Under the pieces are notes generated by a model, which had not been told where the DNA came from, ran no database searches, and worked only from the letters and a program-made list of their open reading frames with translations. A stretch of 21,782 nt of DNA, from the NCBI GenBank assembly GCA_035319145.1, contig DATHDH010000289.1, positions 1 to 21,782 on the forward strand, in the 5' to 3' direction. Source of the stretch: JAAYUK01 sp035319145. GTDB lineage: Bacteria > Nitrospirota > Thermodesulfovibrionia > Thermodesulfovibrionales > Dissulfurispiraceae. A program made the translations under genes and the position numbers. Positions 7,345 to 15,178 of this stretch are shown piece after piece (the stretch's first letter is position 1; each line of letters begins with the position of its first letter).

Positions 7345-8241
7345 CTATGAATCGTTTTCGTGCTGGGGTTTTTCGACCAGCTGCTCCAAAGCGAGCAGCA
7401 GCGCCGAGTGATCGAGATCGGCACCTCCCGCATTGCTCAATGAAGCATAGAGCAGGCGTGCGCTTGCTGTTCCCGGAAGCGTAAGGCCGAGAGCGAGTGC
7501 CGTGTCGAGCACAATGTTCAGATCCTTTTGCTGAAGTCTGATGCGAAAGCCGGGCTTAAAATTCCTTTCAAGCATGCGCCGGCCATGCAAATCCAGAATG
7601 CGGCTCTGCGCGAATCCGCCGAGCAATGCCTCGCGAACCTTTGCTGGATCGGCCCCTGCGTGTTCCGCGAAGAGAAGCGCTTCGCTCACGGCCTGTATGG
7701 TTCCCGCCACAACGATCTGGTTTGCCGCCTTGCATATCTGACCCGCGCCGTTTGGGCCGATCAGCGTAATCATCTTGCCCATGATTTCAAAATACGGTTT
7801 CACCTTTTCGAACACCTCAGGATCACCGCCGACCATAATGGAGAGCGTCGCATTTTCCGCTCCGACCTGGCCTCCCGAAACCGGTGCGTCGAGCATGAAG
7901 CAGCCCTTTTCCGAGATGCGTTTCGCGAAGTCCTTTGTTGCAAGCGGCGAGATGGTGCTCATATCAACAACGATTGATCCGGCCTTCAGCCCCTCTACCA
8001 CACCATTGTTACCGAAGAGAACGCTTTCGACATCAGGAGTATCCGACACCATCGTGAAAATGATCGCGGATTTCTCGGCAACCTTGCGCGATGAAGTGCA
8101 AGCGACCGCCCCGGCGGCAGCGAGTTCCTGCACGGCTGCTTGCGACCTGTTGTAGATAGCCAGCATTTGGCCGGAAGCGAGCAGATGGCGGGCCATCGGT
8201 TTTCCCATAATGCCGAGTCCGATAAAGCCGAGTTGAGCCAT
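7345..8241 (-). CDS. garR: Tartronate-semialdehyde reductase (2-hydroxy-3-oxopropionate reductase) family
   Basis: A 298-residue member of the beta-hydroxyacid dehydrogenase family. The NAD(P)-binding loop is GFIGLGIMG at residues 5-13, the substrate motif is DAPVSGG at 118-124, and the catalytic Lys is 171 in the GQICKAANQ segment. The family also includes 3-hydroxyisobutyrate dehydrogenase. The neighbouring hydroxypyruvate isomerase gene argues for tartronate semialdehyde to D-glycerate. The start has AAGGAGG at 8254-8248, which overlaps the stop codon of the isomerase gene, so translation is coupled. Glyoxylate carboligase, the usual source of the substrate, is not in the window. Confidence 0.88.
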   Translation of the reverse strand: MAQLGFIGLGIMGKPMARHLLASGQMLAIYNRSQAAVQELAAAGAVACTSSRKVAEKSAIIFTMVSDTPDVESVLFGNNGVVEGLKAGSIVVDMSTISPLATKDFAKRISEKGCFMLDAPVSGGQVGAENATLSIMVGGDPEVFEKVKPYFEIMGKMITLIGPNGAGQICKAANQIVVAGTIQAVSEALLFAEHAGADPAKVREALLGGFAQSRILDLHGRRMLERNFKPGFRIRLQQKDLNIVLDTALALGLTLPGTASARLLYASLSNAGGADLDHSALLLALEQLVEKPQHENDS

Positions 8242-8252
8242 TCATATCCTCC

Positions 8253-9035
8253 TTAACGCGTTGAATATTCCTCAAGCCAGCCGAGACCGGCTTCAGCTGT
8301 CGCAGCGGGCTTGTACTCGCAGCCGATCCAGCCTGTGTATCCCGCGGCGTCTATGGAACGGAACAGGTTTCGGAAGTTGATCTCTCCGGTTCCGGGCTCG
8401 TGGCGCCCCGGCACATCGGCAATCTGGATATGGGCAATTCTGTCAATATTCCGCAGCACGGTGGCGGTAAGGTTTCCTTCCATCATCTGCATGTGATAGA
8501 CGTCGTATTGCAGAAAGAGATTCGGATGCCCGACCTCGCGCATCAAATCAAGCGCATCGCGGGTATGTACGAGCGCAAATCCCGGAATGTCAAAGGTGTT
8601 CAACGGCTCAATCAGCAGGCGGATGCCGTTTTCTGCAAGCTGTTGTACGGCAAAACGCAGATTCTCGATCAGTGTCGTTCGAACGACGGTATGCTCGATG
8701 CCGACAGGAGCTTTTCCGACAAGACAGTTCAGCAGGTCGCATTCGAGTATTCGAGCATAATGAATTGCACGGTCGACGCCTTCCCTGAACTCTGCCTCCC
8801 TGCCGGGAATGCACGCGACGCCGCGTTCCCCGGCCTCCCAATCGCCTGCAGGTAAATTATGAAGCACCTGTATCAGCCGGTTCTCCTTCAGCAGAGCGGC
8901 AAGGTCTTCGGCAGGCAAGTCATAGGGGAAAAGGTACTCGACTCCTGAGAACCCTGCCCGCGCCGCACTGGCGAAACGGTCCGTGAAATCGACTTCGGTG
9001 AACAGCATGGAGAGATTCGCACAGAATTTCGGCAT
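8253..9035 (-). CDS. hyi: Hydroxypyruvate isomerase
   Basis: A 260-residue TIM-barrel enzyme that interconverts hydroxypyruvate and tartronate semialdehyde. The length fits Hyi (about 258). The expected metal ligands line up: Glu143 (IEPLN), Asp178 (in LQYDVYHMQMMEG), Gln204 (HIQIAD) and Glu240 (GCEYKP). The Hyi signature QYDxYHMQ is kept. It lies 11 bases upstream of the reductase gene, which uses its product, and 20 bases after a YkgJ-type gene, so the three are probably one minus-strand operon. The start has GGGGG a few bases upstream. Confidence 0.9.
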   Translation of the reverse strand: MPKFCANLSMLFTEVDFTDRFASAARAGFSGVEYLFPYDLPAEDLAALLKENRLIQVLHNLPAGDWEAGERGVACIPGREAEFREGVDRAIHYARILECDLLNCLVGKAPVGIEHTVVRTTLIENLRFAVQQLAENGIRLLIEPLNTFDIPGFALVHTRDALDLMREVGHPNLFLQYDVYHMQMMEGNLTATVLRNIDRIAHIQIADVPGRHEPGTGEINFRNLFRSIDAAGYTGWIGCEYKPAATAEAGLGWLEEYSTR

Positions 9036-9055
9036 GGGAAGCCCCCGTATGGAAT

Positions 9056-9757
9056 TTATCGCCGCGATACTGCAAATGCATCCATCCGCCAGGGGAGCTC
9101 ATTCCATGCGCAATCCTGGAGGATTTTGATATGCGCGTTGATCATCCTGGTCTCAATGGCATGGCGCCGCGCCTTGGGTTCGGTAATCCTGTAAAAAGGC
9201 AGCGTGCAATCGAGGGCGTGGTCGGTAAACGCCTGAATCGGCGTAAGCACGTCGCCACGCCGCGTATAGAAGGGGTCTTCACCGGCCTCGCACGGCATCC
9301 CGAAGACATTGAACTGGCGGCACGCTATAGGCCGCATCGGATGAATGGCACATGCATTGTTGAGCAGGAATGGACAGGCATCTCCCTTGCGATGGCGGAG
9401 CAGGGCAGTCTTGAGATCATTGCGCTTTTTGCCGTCAAGCTTTTCTATCGCATACCAGTATATGCCGACGAGTTCTATCGGATAGAGCGGAATATCCCGA
9501 GGTGTGCGGCAGCAGTTGCTGCATCCTTGGGTGCAGGCAAGGCGGCTGGTGCTCTTCTTTGAATGCGCAGTGATGGCGGCTGCGACTCCCTCATCGATGG
9601 TTGCGTATGCATCGATGAGCATCGGCAACCACGGCTGCCTCGCCTCATCGTCTTTGAGCGAGAGTCTGAATGGAGAAGTCTTTCTTCCAGGCGCCTTCAT
9701 GACAATAATTAGTCTACCCGCTGTATCGAAGAAGTGTCTATTGGGACGAAAAGCCAT
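9056..9757 (-). CDS. YkgJ-family cysteine cluster protein
   Basis: A protein of up to 233 residues with the YkgJ signature: CTQGCSNCC at about 75-83, then CPFLLNNACAIHPMRPIACRQF at about 128-149 (described by its Cys positions), and later single Cys residues. The family is proposed to bind zinc or an Fe-S cluster; its reaction is unknown. The start is uncertain. ATG 9757 has no Shine-Dalgarno sequence and overlaps the -35 box of the divergent promoter. ATG 9700 (residue 20) is also possible and would keep the whole domain. The gene precedes hyi and garR with a 20-base gap. Confidence 0.82.
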   Translation of the reverse strand: MAFRPNRHFFDTAGRLIIVMKAPGRKTSPFRLSLKDDEARQPWLPMLIDAYATIDEGVAAAITAHSKKSTSRLACTQGCSNCCRTPRDIPLYPIELVGIYWYAIEKLDGKKRNDLKTALLRHRKGDACPFLLNNACAIHPMRPIACRQFNVFGMPCEAGEDPFYTRRGDVLTPIQAFTDHALDCTLPFYRITEPKARRHAIETRMINAHIKILQDCAWNELPWRMDAFAVSRR

Positions 9758-9785
9758 TGAGCGGTCGGGTGCGCGGTGTTAGAAT
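9757..9785 (+). promoter_or_regulatory. Candidate promoter for the H1-tailed protein gene
   Basis: TTGAGC at 9757-9762, a 17-base spacer, then TAGAAT at 9780-9785. The predicted transcript starts near 9792, with a leader of about 27 bases. It overlaps the first codon of the divergent YkgJ gene. Confidence 0.5.
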
Positions 9786-9818
9786 ATGAACACACTATGT
9801 CATCCGGGGAGGTAATGC

Positions 9819-10250
9819 ATGGACACGCTGTCGCAGATTCTGAAGGATATCGAAGCAGGCATCAGGCAGGGCATCGAGGTGTTCCGCGAAAAGGCTACTG
9901 TTGTGAAGGAGAAGGCAGAAGAATTGACGGAAGAGGGCAAAAGGCAATACGCCATTTACGAATTGAAGGGTGCCGTGCATAAAGATTTGGCCGGCGTCGG
10001 CGCGCGGGTGTATCAACTGCATCGTGACCGGAAGATTCGCCTGAGCGACAAGGAACTGCTGAAGGTGATTGACCGGATTGCCAAGAGCGAGGCATCCATT
10101 GCCGTTCTTGAAGGCAAGCCATCGGTAGTCAGGAAAGCGCCGAAAAAGACCGCAGCCAAAAAGCCTGCGGGCGCGAAGGCATCCGTAGCATTCCGCAAGA
10201 CAGCGGTGAAAAAGGCTGTCGCAAAGCCGCGCAAAACGACCAAGAAATAA
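9819..10250 (+). CDS. Small coiled-coil protein with histone H1-like Lys/Ala tail
   Basis: A 143-residue protein I cannot assign to a named family. Residues 1-105 are charged and almost wholly helical by appearance, with runs suited to an amphipathic coiled coil or phasin-like bundle. From about residue 106 it becomes a basic tail of Lys, Ala and Pro (KKTAAKKPAGAK and similar), like histone H1 or bacterial proteins with H1-like tails. Such tails bind DNA or polyanions, so a nucleoid-associated role is an inference. GGGGAGG lies six bases before ATG 9819. It is a single gene with its own promoter and a terminator at 10285-10320. A phasin or granule protein is the alternative. Confidence 0.85.
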   Translation: MDTLSQILKDIEAGIRQGIEVFREKATVVKEKAEELTEEGKRQYAIYELKGAVHKDLAGVGARVYQLHRDRKIRLSDKELLKVIDRIAKSEASIAVLEGKPSVVRKAPKKTAAKKPAGAKASVAFRKTAVKKAVAKPRKTTKK

Positions 10251-10284
10251 CAGACCCACTGAGTCCGCCCCCATAGACTTCCAA

Positions 10285-10320
10285 AATGAGCAGGGCCGCA
10301 TGCCCTGCTCATTATATTTT
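10285..10320 (+). terminator. Bidirectional terminator between convergent genes
   Basis: AATGAGCAGGG (10285-10295) pairs with 10303-10313 around a seven-base loop. Downstream on the plus strand is ATATTTT, and on the minus strand the stem is followed by TTTT. It can end both the 9819 gene and the minus-strand lipoprotein-bpt unit. Confidence 0.85.
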
Positions 10321-10382
10321 CTCGTTGCCATGCACCGGCCCTGAACCCCGCGTGAAAATAATTTTGTGATGAGTGCGGCCTA

Positions 10383-11093
10383 TCACGAGTCGTTCATCCA
10401 TTGTCCGTTTATCAGGAGTTCGTGAGGTACGAACCCTTCTTTATACGCCATTTTCGGATTGTCGCGGATCAGGAATCCAAGGTAGTAATAGGTCTTCCCC
10501 AATGCCCGCGCCAGGGCAATCTCCTGCAGAATGCTGAAAATACCAAGTCGCCGTTTCAGAAAATCGGTGTCGTAATAAAAATAGTTTGCGGAGACAGCAT
10601 CGGAAGCAATGTCTATAATGCCCGTTCCGACAAGCCTCTCGCCGAGATAGTAGTTCATTTCGAGGGTGTGCTCATAGCCGAAATGGATGATCCGCAGCTG
10701 GAATCCGAGGTCATCGCGCTGTGGCCGGAGCGGGTCTGGATGTTTCGTTGCCAGATATCTGTCGAAGAGATCAAGGCGTTCCTCATTGAGTTCATGAGGC
10801 GGATGAACCATTACGCTGATATCGTTGTTGACCTTTAGCGCTCTCCGCTGGCTTCTCGACGGAGCAAATCCGGCAACCGGTATGCGGATGGGGACGCAGT
10901 CTTCGCATGTGCAGCAGCGGTTGCGATAGAAGGTGCGGCCAAGGCGCCGGTATCCTGATGCGAGGAAATACTGAAAATGCCGCATGCTGTCGGCATCCGC
11001 AATGCGGTACTCAACGGATGCGATGCGTCCATCGGAAAAATAGGGACAAAGGAAATCATCGGAAAACGTGACCTCCTCAGAATCCGGAAGCAT
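10383..11093 (-). CDS. bpt: Aspartate/glutamate leucyltransferase (arginyl-tRNA-protein transferase family)
   Basis: A 236-residue aminoacyl-tRNA-protein transferase that adds leucine (Bpt) or arginine (Ate) to proteins with an acidic N-terminus, marking them for ClpS/ClpAP degradation. The N-domain has Cys16 in the CPYF motif and a Cys set at 60, 61, 63 and 66 in the YRNRCCTCEDC segment, then PIRIPV and FxPSRSQRRAL at about 76-86. The C-domain shows the GNAT-like YYLGFLI / MAYK region. Length suits bacterial Bpt (about 235-250). The ATG is 9 bases after the lipoprotein gene stop and has no clear Shine-Dalgarno sequence, so it is probably translationally coupled. Leucyl or arginyl specificity cannot be read by eye. 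Confidence 0.88.
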   Translation of the reverse strand: MLPDSEEVTFSDDFLCPYFSDGRIASVEYRIADADSMRHFQYFLASGYRRLGRTFYRNRCCTCEDCVPIRIPVAGFAPSRSQRRALKVNNDISVMVHPPHELNEERLDLFDRYLATKHPDPLRPQRDDLGFQLRIIHFGYEHTLEMNYYLGERLVGTGIIDIASDAVSANYFYYDTDFLKRRLGIFSILQEIALARALGKTYYYLGFLIRDNPKMAYKEGFVPHELLINGQWMNDS

Positions 11094-11102
11094 AACGATA
11101 AA

Positions 11103-11642
11103 TCAGCGGCGGAAGAGGAAGGGCCGCTCCCGCCGGTTGCCTTCAAGCTGGTCATGCACATCGGGCTTCAAGCGGGCATGAACCAGCAGTGTCTTGTCGC
11201 GCCATGTGTACCAGACATCAATGACCTGATGGTACCCGAATTCCGTAATCCAGTACTGCGGGATAAGGACATATCCGATAGTCTGCCCGGTGGGAGCGGT
11301 AAGCCGGCTGATCTGCAGCCCCGAGGTCATGGGGTGATACATGAGCGCCTGTTTTGCATAGGCAACAGCTTCAGGCCCCTGCATGCCGGGCTTCACGACA
11401 TAGCGGAATGCGGCGGAGTCAAATGCTAGGGTATACTCATCGTCTTCGCGGTCGAGGAGGGCAATGTTTTCAAGGTCGTTGTAATACTGCCCACCATGCA
11501 GAAGGAGCGTGTATGAACCTTGCACCTCTTCAGGGACGACAGCAGGCTGCGCGGACTGCCATCTGGCGACGCAGCCGCTGAGAAAGGAGAGAAGTATAAA
11601 AGAAAACAGGATCCCGTATATGCGAATCGATGACTTTAGCAT
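11103..11642 (-). CDS. Predicted lipoprotein of unknown function
   Basis: A 179-residue protein with a lipoprotein signal: basic start, hydrophobic core at about 9-20, and the lipobox LSGC with Cys24. The mature part has no family motif I recognise; it is rich in aromatic residues and looks beta-stranded. Gln27 and Pro33 follow the Cys and there is no Asp at +2, so outer-membrane sorting would be expected if the Lol rule applies. The start has AGGGGAGG six bases upstream. It is followed after 9 bases by the bpt-like gene, although the two products should work in different compartments. Confidence 0.82.
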   Translation of the reverse strand: MLKSSIRIYGILFSFILLSFLSGCVARWQSAQPAVVPEEVQGSYTLLLHGGQYYNDLENIALLDREDDEYTLAFDSAAFRYVVKPGMQGPEAVAYAKQALMYHPMTSGLQISRLTAPTGQTIGYVLIPQYWITEFGYHQVIDVWYTWRDKTLLVHARLKPDVHDQLEGNRRERPFLFRR

Positions 11643-11753
11643 ACTGCACCTCCCCTTAGTGTTATTGCCCTGCCCGCTCGTGCGGCCCGTAAAAACCCGT
11701 GCACCCCGTCTTGAAGCGGGCGCACCCCGCGCCTGCGATGAGAAAAAAGTGGG

Positions 11754-12233
11754 TTAGGCCCCGCAGCATTTCTTGTATTTCTTGCCGGAGCTGCATGGGC
11801 AGGGGTCATTGCGGCCGACCTTCGGCTCTTCCCGAACAAAAGGCTTCGCCCCGACGGTCTTTCCGTCCACAAGATACCAGACCCCGTCCAGCTTCCGGAA
11901 TCGGGATATTTCGTGATGCTTCAGTTCGGTTTCCTGCTGCGAAAAAGTCGCGACAAACTCAACGGTCCCTTCGTTCTCTCCGGTCTCGCCGCCGAGTATT
12001 TCGAGACTCTGCCACTGCGATCCAGCAGCCCACGAGCGCGTGCCTTCCCGATCAAAGTCATGACGCGCGGTCGGCAGCAGAGAATCGTGCAGAAAGTCGA
12101 CATCGGCCGTGGCGTAAGCGCTATATCTGGCACGCATGAGCATTTCCGGTGTCTCGGCGCGCCTCTCTTTTTTGAGGATCGGTTCGCAGCATGCCTGAAA
12201 ATCAAGGCCGGAACCGCAATGACAGATCGTCAT
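11754..12233 (-). CDS. YchJ family protein with two SEC-C motifs
   Basis: A 159-residue protein. The N-terminus carries one metal-binding SEC-C-like motif (Cys4, Cys6, Cys15, Cys16). The middle is the NTF2-like YchJ domain (about 28-130), and the end carries a full SEC-C motif (RNDPCPCSSGKKYKKCCG), like the zinc-binding tail of SecA. The function of YchJ is not established; zinc binding is expected. The start is ATG 12233, not the upstream TTG at 12251: AAGGAG lies seven bases before this ATG. Its promoter candidate overlaps the end of the permease gene upstream. Confidence 0.9.
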   Translation of the reverse strand: MTICHCGSGLDFQACCEPILKKERRAETPEMLMRARYSAYATADVDFLHDSLLPTARHDFDREGTRSWAAGSQWQSLEILGGETGENEGTVEFVATFSQQETELKHHEISRFRKLDGVWYLVDGKTVGAKPFVREEPKVGRNDPCPCSSGKKYKKCCGA

Positions 12234-12240
12234 AGGGCAA

Positions 12241-12246
12241 CTCCTT
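12241..12246 (-). promoter_or_regulatory. Ribosome binding site that fixes the YchJ start
   Basis: AAGGAG on the minus strand, seven bases before ATG 12233. It lies inside the longer TTG-started frame, so that longer start is unlikely. Confidence 0.8.
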
Positions 12247-12268
12247 CGCAATCAATAGTCGATAACAA

Positions 12269-12298
12269 AGTATACCTGTTTGAAAGGGTTCAGACCAA
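12269..12298 (-). promoter_or_regulatory. Candidate promoter of the YchJ gene
   Basis: TTGGTC at 12298-12293, an 18-base spacer, then TATACT at 12274-12269. The -10 box is good, the -35 box weak. The -35 region overlaps the stop codon of the permease gene. Confidence 0.4.
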
Positions 12299-13321
12299 TC
12301 CGCTATCTGTAAGTTCGGTTTTGAGATAGGCGTAATAGATCGGCGCCGCAATCAGCCCCCGCATGCCGAAAATGCTCTCGAGCACGAGCATTGCGATGAG
12401 GAGCTCCCATGCATGGGCAGCTATCTGAGACCCGACGATTCGTGCGTTGAGGAAATATTCCAGCTTATGGATGACGACGAGAAAGACGAGTGACGCAGCG
12501 GCAACGGGAAGCGAGACGCTAAGGCTTACGAGCACTATCATCGTATTCGAAATAAGGTTGCCGATCACTGGCAGCAGGCCGGCGAGGAACGTCACGAGCA
12601 CCAATGTCTTGGCAAGCGGCAATGTTAGGCCGAATATCGGCAAGACGATCAGAAGATAGATGGAGGTAAAGATCGTGTTGATAAGCGAAATCCGGATCTG
12701 CGCGAAGGCTATCAAGCGAAAGGCCCGTGCAAGCCGCACCGCACGCTCGGCAAGCGCTGAGCCGAGGGGAGCCAGGTCCGCAACCTTCCTCGTCTCCTGA
12801 AGCGCAATAAGAGCGCCGATTATCATGCCGATGAAGAGATGAACGGAGAGCTTGCCGGCTTCTTTGCCGACCGACTGTATTTCGGAGGCGTGATTTCTCA
12901 ACCAATCCGCAATCCATTCCCTGCCGCCTTCGGCATCTTGAGGAAGCGCCTGCGTCATCCAGGCAGGCAGCAAGCTTTTTGAGTCTTCGATGATTTCCGC
13001 CAGCTTTTTCAACAATGCCGGTAGGCTGTCGGCCCCCCCGTGAAGATGCGCAGCAGTCGCCCAGATGCTTACACCAACGAGAAGTATGGCGGCTGTCGCC
13101 AGCATGGCCGTTGCAATAAGTTTCGCGCGCCGGCCGCTCATTTGGCCGATCTTCAACCGCTGCGCCACAACATGAATGAGTTCGTGCACGAGCAGCCCGC
13201 CCAGCAGAGCCGGCAGGAGATGAAAATAAAGAATTGCGGTTAATGCTGAAGCAGTCAGCACGAAAGACGCTTTCTCAAGAGACGTTCTATCTGAAGGCTG
13301 CAGCAGAGAGTTGTTGGTCAT
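12290..13321 (-). CDS. AI-2E family membrane permease
   Basis: A 343-residue inner-membrane protein of the AI-2E (PerM/TqsA) family, with about seven or eight hydrophobic segments at about 17-48, 66-92, 150-175, 205-235, 237-262, 265-290 and 300-330. A soluble loop between about 95 and 150 is the usual family feature. The conserved end region with GLLPVIGN, KLEYFLNARIVGSQI and an FGMRGLIAAP segment supports the call. Some members export signals, others move ions, so the substrate is open. I place the start at ATG 13321. The frame stays open further upstream into the ku gene on the other strand, which is unlikely to be coding. No strong ribosome binding site is seen. It is divergent from the end-joining operon. 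Confidence 0.85.
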   Translation of the reverse strand: MTNNSLLQPSDRTSLEKASFVLTASALTAILYFHLLPALLGGLLVHELIHVVAQRLKIGQMSGRRAKLIATAMLATAAILLVGVSIWATAAHLHGGADSLPALLKKLAEIIEDSKSLLPAWMTQALPQDAEGGREWIADWLRNHASEIQSVGKEAGKLSVHLFIGMIIGALIALQETRKVADLAPLGSALAERAVRLARAFRLIAFAQIRISLINTIFTSIYLLIVLPIFGLTLPLAKTLVLVTFLAGLLPVIGNLISNTMIVLVSLSVSLPVAAASLVFLVVIHKLEYFLNARIVGSQIAAHAWELLIAMLVLESIFGMRGLIAAPIYYAYLKTELTDSGLV

Positions 13322-13462
13322 ATTGTTGTGTACTTTACCTGAAGAGGGCTGAAAAAACGAGGCCGTCAGCGAAAAAATCGGCAACTCTGGCGAGGAGATG
13401 CGTAAAACGATAGAGTGTAGGATCGCAAGGAATGGGATCGACCTGCAAAGCCCTAGCCGACG

Positions 13463-13490
13463 TTGACTTTCTTTGCTCAGGGTGTAAACT
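13463..13490 (+). promoter_or_regulatory. Candidate promoter of the end-joining operon
   Basis: TTGACT at 13463-13468, a 16-base spacer, then TAAACT at 13485-13490. The transcript would start near 13497, about 56 bases before the first ku gene. It is the only good pair in the 231-base gap between the permease and ku. Confidence 0.5.
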
Positions 13491-13552
13491 GAGACTAAAG
13501 GGTACGGGAGCAGGCGTTCGGACAACCATATCTTGGCGGCGCGAGGGGTTTT

Positions 13553-14320
13553 GTGGCAGGAAAGGCGATCTGGATAGGCTATGTCAATTTCGGCAGTGTG
13601 AATCTGCGGGTAAAGCTGCACGGAGCGATTAACGAAGAACGGATTCAGTTTCATCTTCTCCATCGGCGCGATCGTGTGAAGCTTCGACAGCAGATGGTAT
13701 GCGCGTTTGAGAAGAAGCCTGTGGCTGCCGAAGCGCAGGTTAAAGGCTTCGAAGTCGAAGAAGGAAAATATATCATCGTTGATCCGGATGAGCTTGAGCA
13801 GGCTTTGCCGGAAAGCAGCCGCCTCATCGAGGTGCATGAATTCGTCAAAAAAGAAGAGATCGATCCTGTGTGTTTCGATAGGGCGTACTATCTTGCGCCT
13901 GATGCCGACTCAAAGGGATACGGAGCGCTTGTCGACGCGGTGAAGGAGGCGGGGGTCGAAGGCATCTGCACCTGGACGATGAGAAGGCGCTCCTGGCTGG
14001 GGGCGCTGGGGGTGAGTGGAAAGATTCTCGTGCTTCAATCGCTTAGATATGCCGACGAAATCGTTCCTGTACAAACGCTTGAGATCAAGGACGTTCCCGT
14101 GTCTGAAAAAGAATTGCGCATAGGGAACAGCTTGATAGAGCAACTGACCGTTCCTTTTCAGCCGCAGAAATTTACCAACGAACACCAGCGAAGGCTGCGC
14201 GACCTGATCGATAGGAAGGCTCGGGGCGAGAAGATAGCGATCCTGCGCCCCGTGCGCAGAAAACCGACATCGCCGGACAGGCTTCTTGAGGCCCTCGAAG
14301 CGAGCCTGAAGGTTGCATAA
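13553..14320 (+). CDS. ku: Ku-family end-binding protein, first paralog
   Basis: A 255-residue bacterial Ku. Ku rings bind DNA double-strand ends and recruit LigD. The Ku core is visible from AIWIGYVNFGSVNLRVKL (about 5-22), through FHLLHRRD, the EIDPVCFDRAYYLAPD segment (about 101-116) and LRYADEI, to the end helix DRLLEALEASL. It starts with GTG at 13553, with GAGGGG five bases upstream. Compared with the next gene it is more divergent at core positions (SRLIEVHEFV instead of SRTIEIVEFV). Its stop is immediately followed by the ATG of the second ku gene, so the two are translated together. Confidence 0.93.
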   Translation: MAGKAIWIGYVNFGSVNLRVKLHGAINEERIQFHLLHRRDRVKLRQQMVCAFEKKPVAAEAQVKGFEVEEGKYIIVDPDELEQALPESSRLIEVHEFVKKEEIDPVCFDRAYYLAPDADSKGYGALVDAVKEAGVEGICTWTMRRRSWLGALGVSGKILVLQSLRYADEIVPVQTLEIKDVPVSEKELRIGNSLIEQLTVPFQPQKFTNEHQRRLRDLIDRKARGEKIAILRPVRRKPTSPDRLLEALEASLKVA

Positions 14321-15178
14321 ATGAAAACCGGCAAACCTGCTGCGCCGCCGCAAGCTTCCCCGACCAAGCATGCTGAAGCCTCCGCTCACGCGATCTGGAG
14401 CGGAACGATAACGTTCAGCCTCGTGGCGATCCCGGTGCAATTGGTGAGGGCGGTCGAACCGGGCCGCCTCGCTTTTCACCTGCTTCATGCCAAGGACTAC
14501 TCCCCGTTGGCAAGAAGAATGTATTGTCCTGCAGAACAACGAATCGTTCCTCCTCATGAAATCGTTCGAGGGTACGAAATCGGACAGGATCACTTCATAC
14601 TTATGACCGATGCGGAACTAGAATCCGTCTCGCCTGAGAGAAGCCGCACTATCGAGATCGTCGAGTTCGTCGACCTGAGCGAAGTGGATTCGATTTACTA
14701 TGATCACCCGTATTATCTCGTGCCTCAGCGGGGCGGAGAAAAGGCCTACGGGCTGCTGGTCGAGGTGCTGACCCGGACAAACAAGGCAGGGCTGGCAAAA
14801 TTTGTGCTGGCTGAGCGTGAATATCTCGTGGCGGTCAGAGGCGCGGAGGGAACGCTGTCGGTATTGACCCTTCATTACCCTGAGGAAATACTTTCCGCCG
14901 TCGACATCGCTTCGCAAGAGGAAGAGAGCGATATCCAGGAGAAAGACGAAATCATGAAGCAGGTCAGGCAGATGATTACCGGCTTTCAACCGGATAAATA
15001 TATTGATATCAGGCGCAAAAGGATTTCGGACCTTCTGAGGAAGAAGGCAAAAAAGCGGGCACTCGTTGAGGCCCCTGAAGTAGATGAGGTGGAAGATGAA
15101 GCTCCGGTCGATCTGGTAGCCGCCCTCAAGGAGAGCATACGAAAGGTGAAAAGGACCGGTGAGTCGAATAATCGTTGA
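14321..15178 (+). CDS. ku: Ku-family end-binding protein, second paralog
   Basis: A 285-residue Ku, closer to typical bacterial Ku than the first. It has a 20-residue extra N-terminus rich in Pro and Ala, then HAIWSGTITFSLVAIPVQLV, FHLLHAKD, the SRTIEIVEFVDLSEVDSIYYD core (about 108-128) and LHYPEEI. The C-terminus is basic, then acidic (about 255-270), and closes with a helix VDLVAALKESIRKVKR, like the LigD-contacting end of other Ku proteins. It directly follows the first ku (TAA/ATG), and its last 20 bases overlap the polymerase gene. Two distinct Ku in a row suggests a heterodimer; two homodimers are also possible. Confidence 0.94.
   Translation: MKTGKPAAPPQASPTKHAEASAHAIWSGTITFSLVAIPVQLVRAVEPGRLAFHLLHAKDYSPLARRMYCPAEQRIVPPHEIVRGYEIGQDHFILMTDAELESVSPERSRTIEIVEFVDLSEVDSIYYDHPYYLVPQRGGEKAYGLLVEVLTRTNKAGLAKFVLAEREYLVAVRGAEGTLSVLTLHYPEEILSAVDIASQEEESDIQEKDEIMKQVRQMITGFQPDKYIDIRRKRISDLLRKKAKKRALVEAPEVDEVEDEAPVDLVAALKESIRKVKRTGESNNR

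Noticed and set aside
11716..11730. GCGGG-N5-CCCGC hairpin after the YchJ gene
   Set aside because: Only five pairs and no T-run on either side, so not called as a terminator.
13172..13186. HELIH (HExxH-like) in the AI-2E permease at residues 46-50
   Set aside because: It looks like a metalloprotease motif, but it falls at the end of a membrane segment where relatives have a similar hydrophobic sequence; the rest of the protein is a typical permease.
13322..13837. N-terminal extension of the AI-2E permease
   Set aside because: It would run opposite the promoter and start of the ku gene and encodes no transmembrane pattern of the family.
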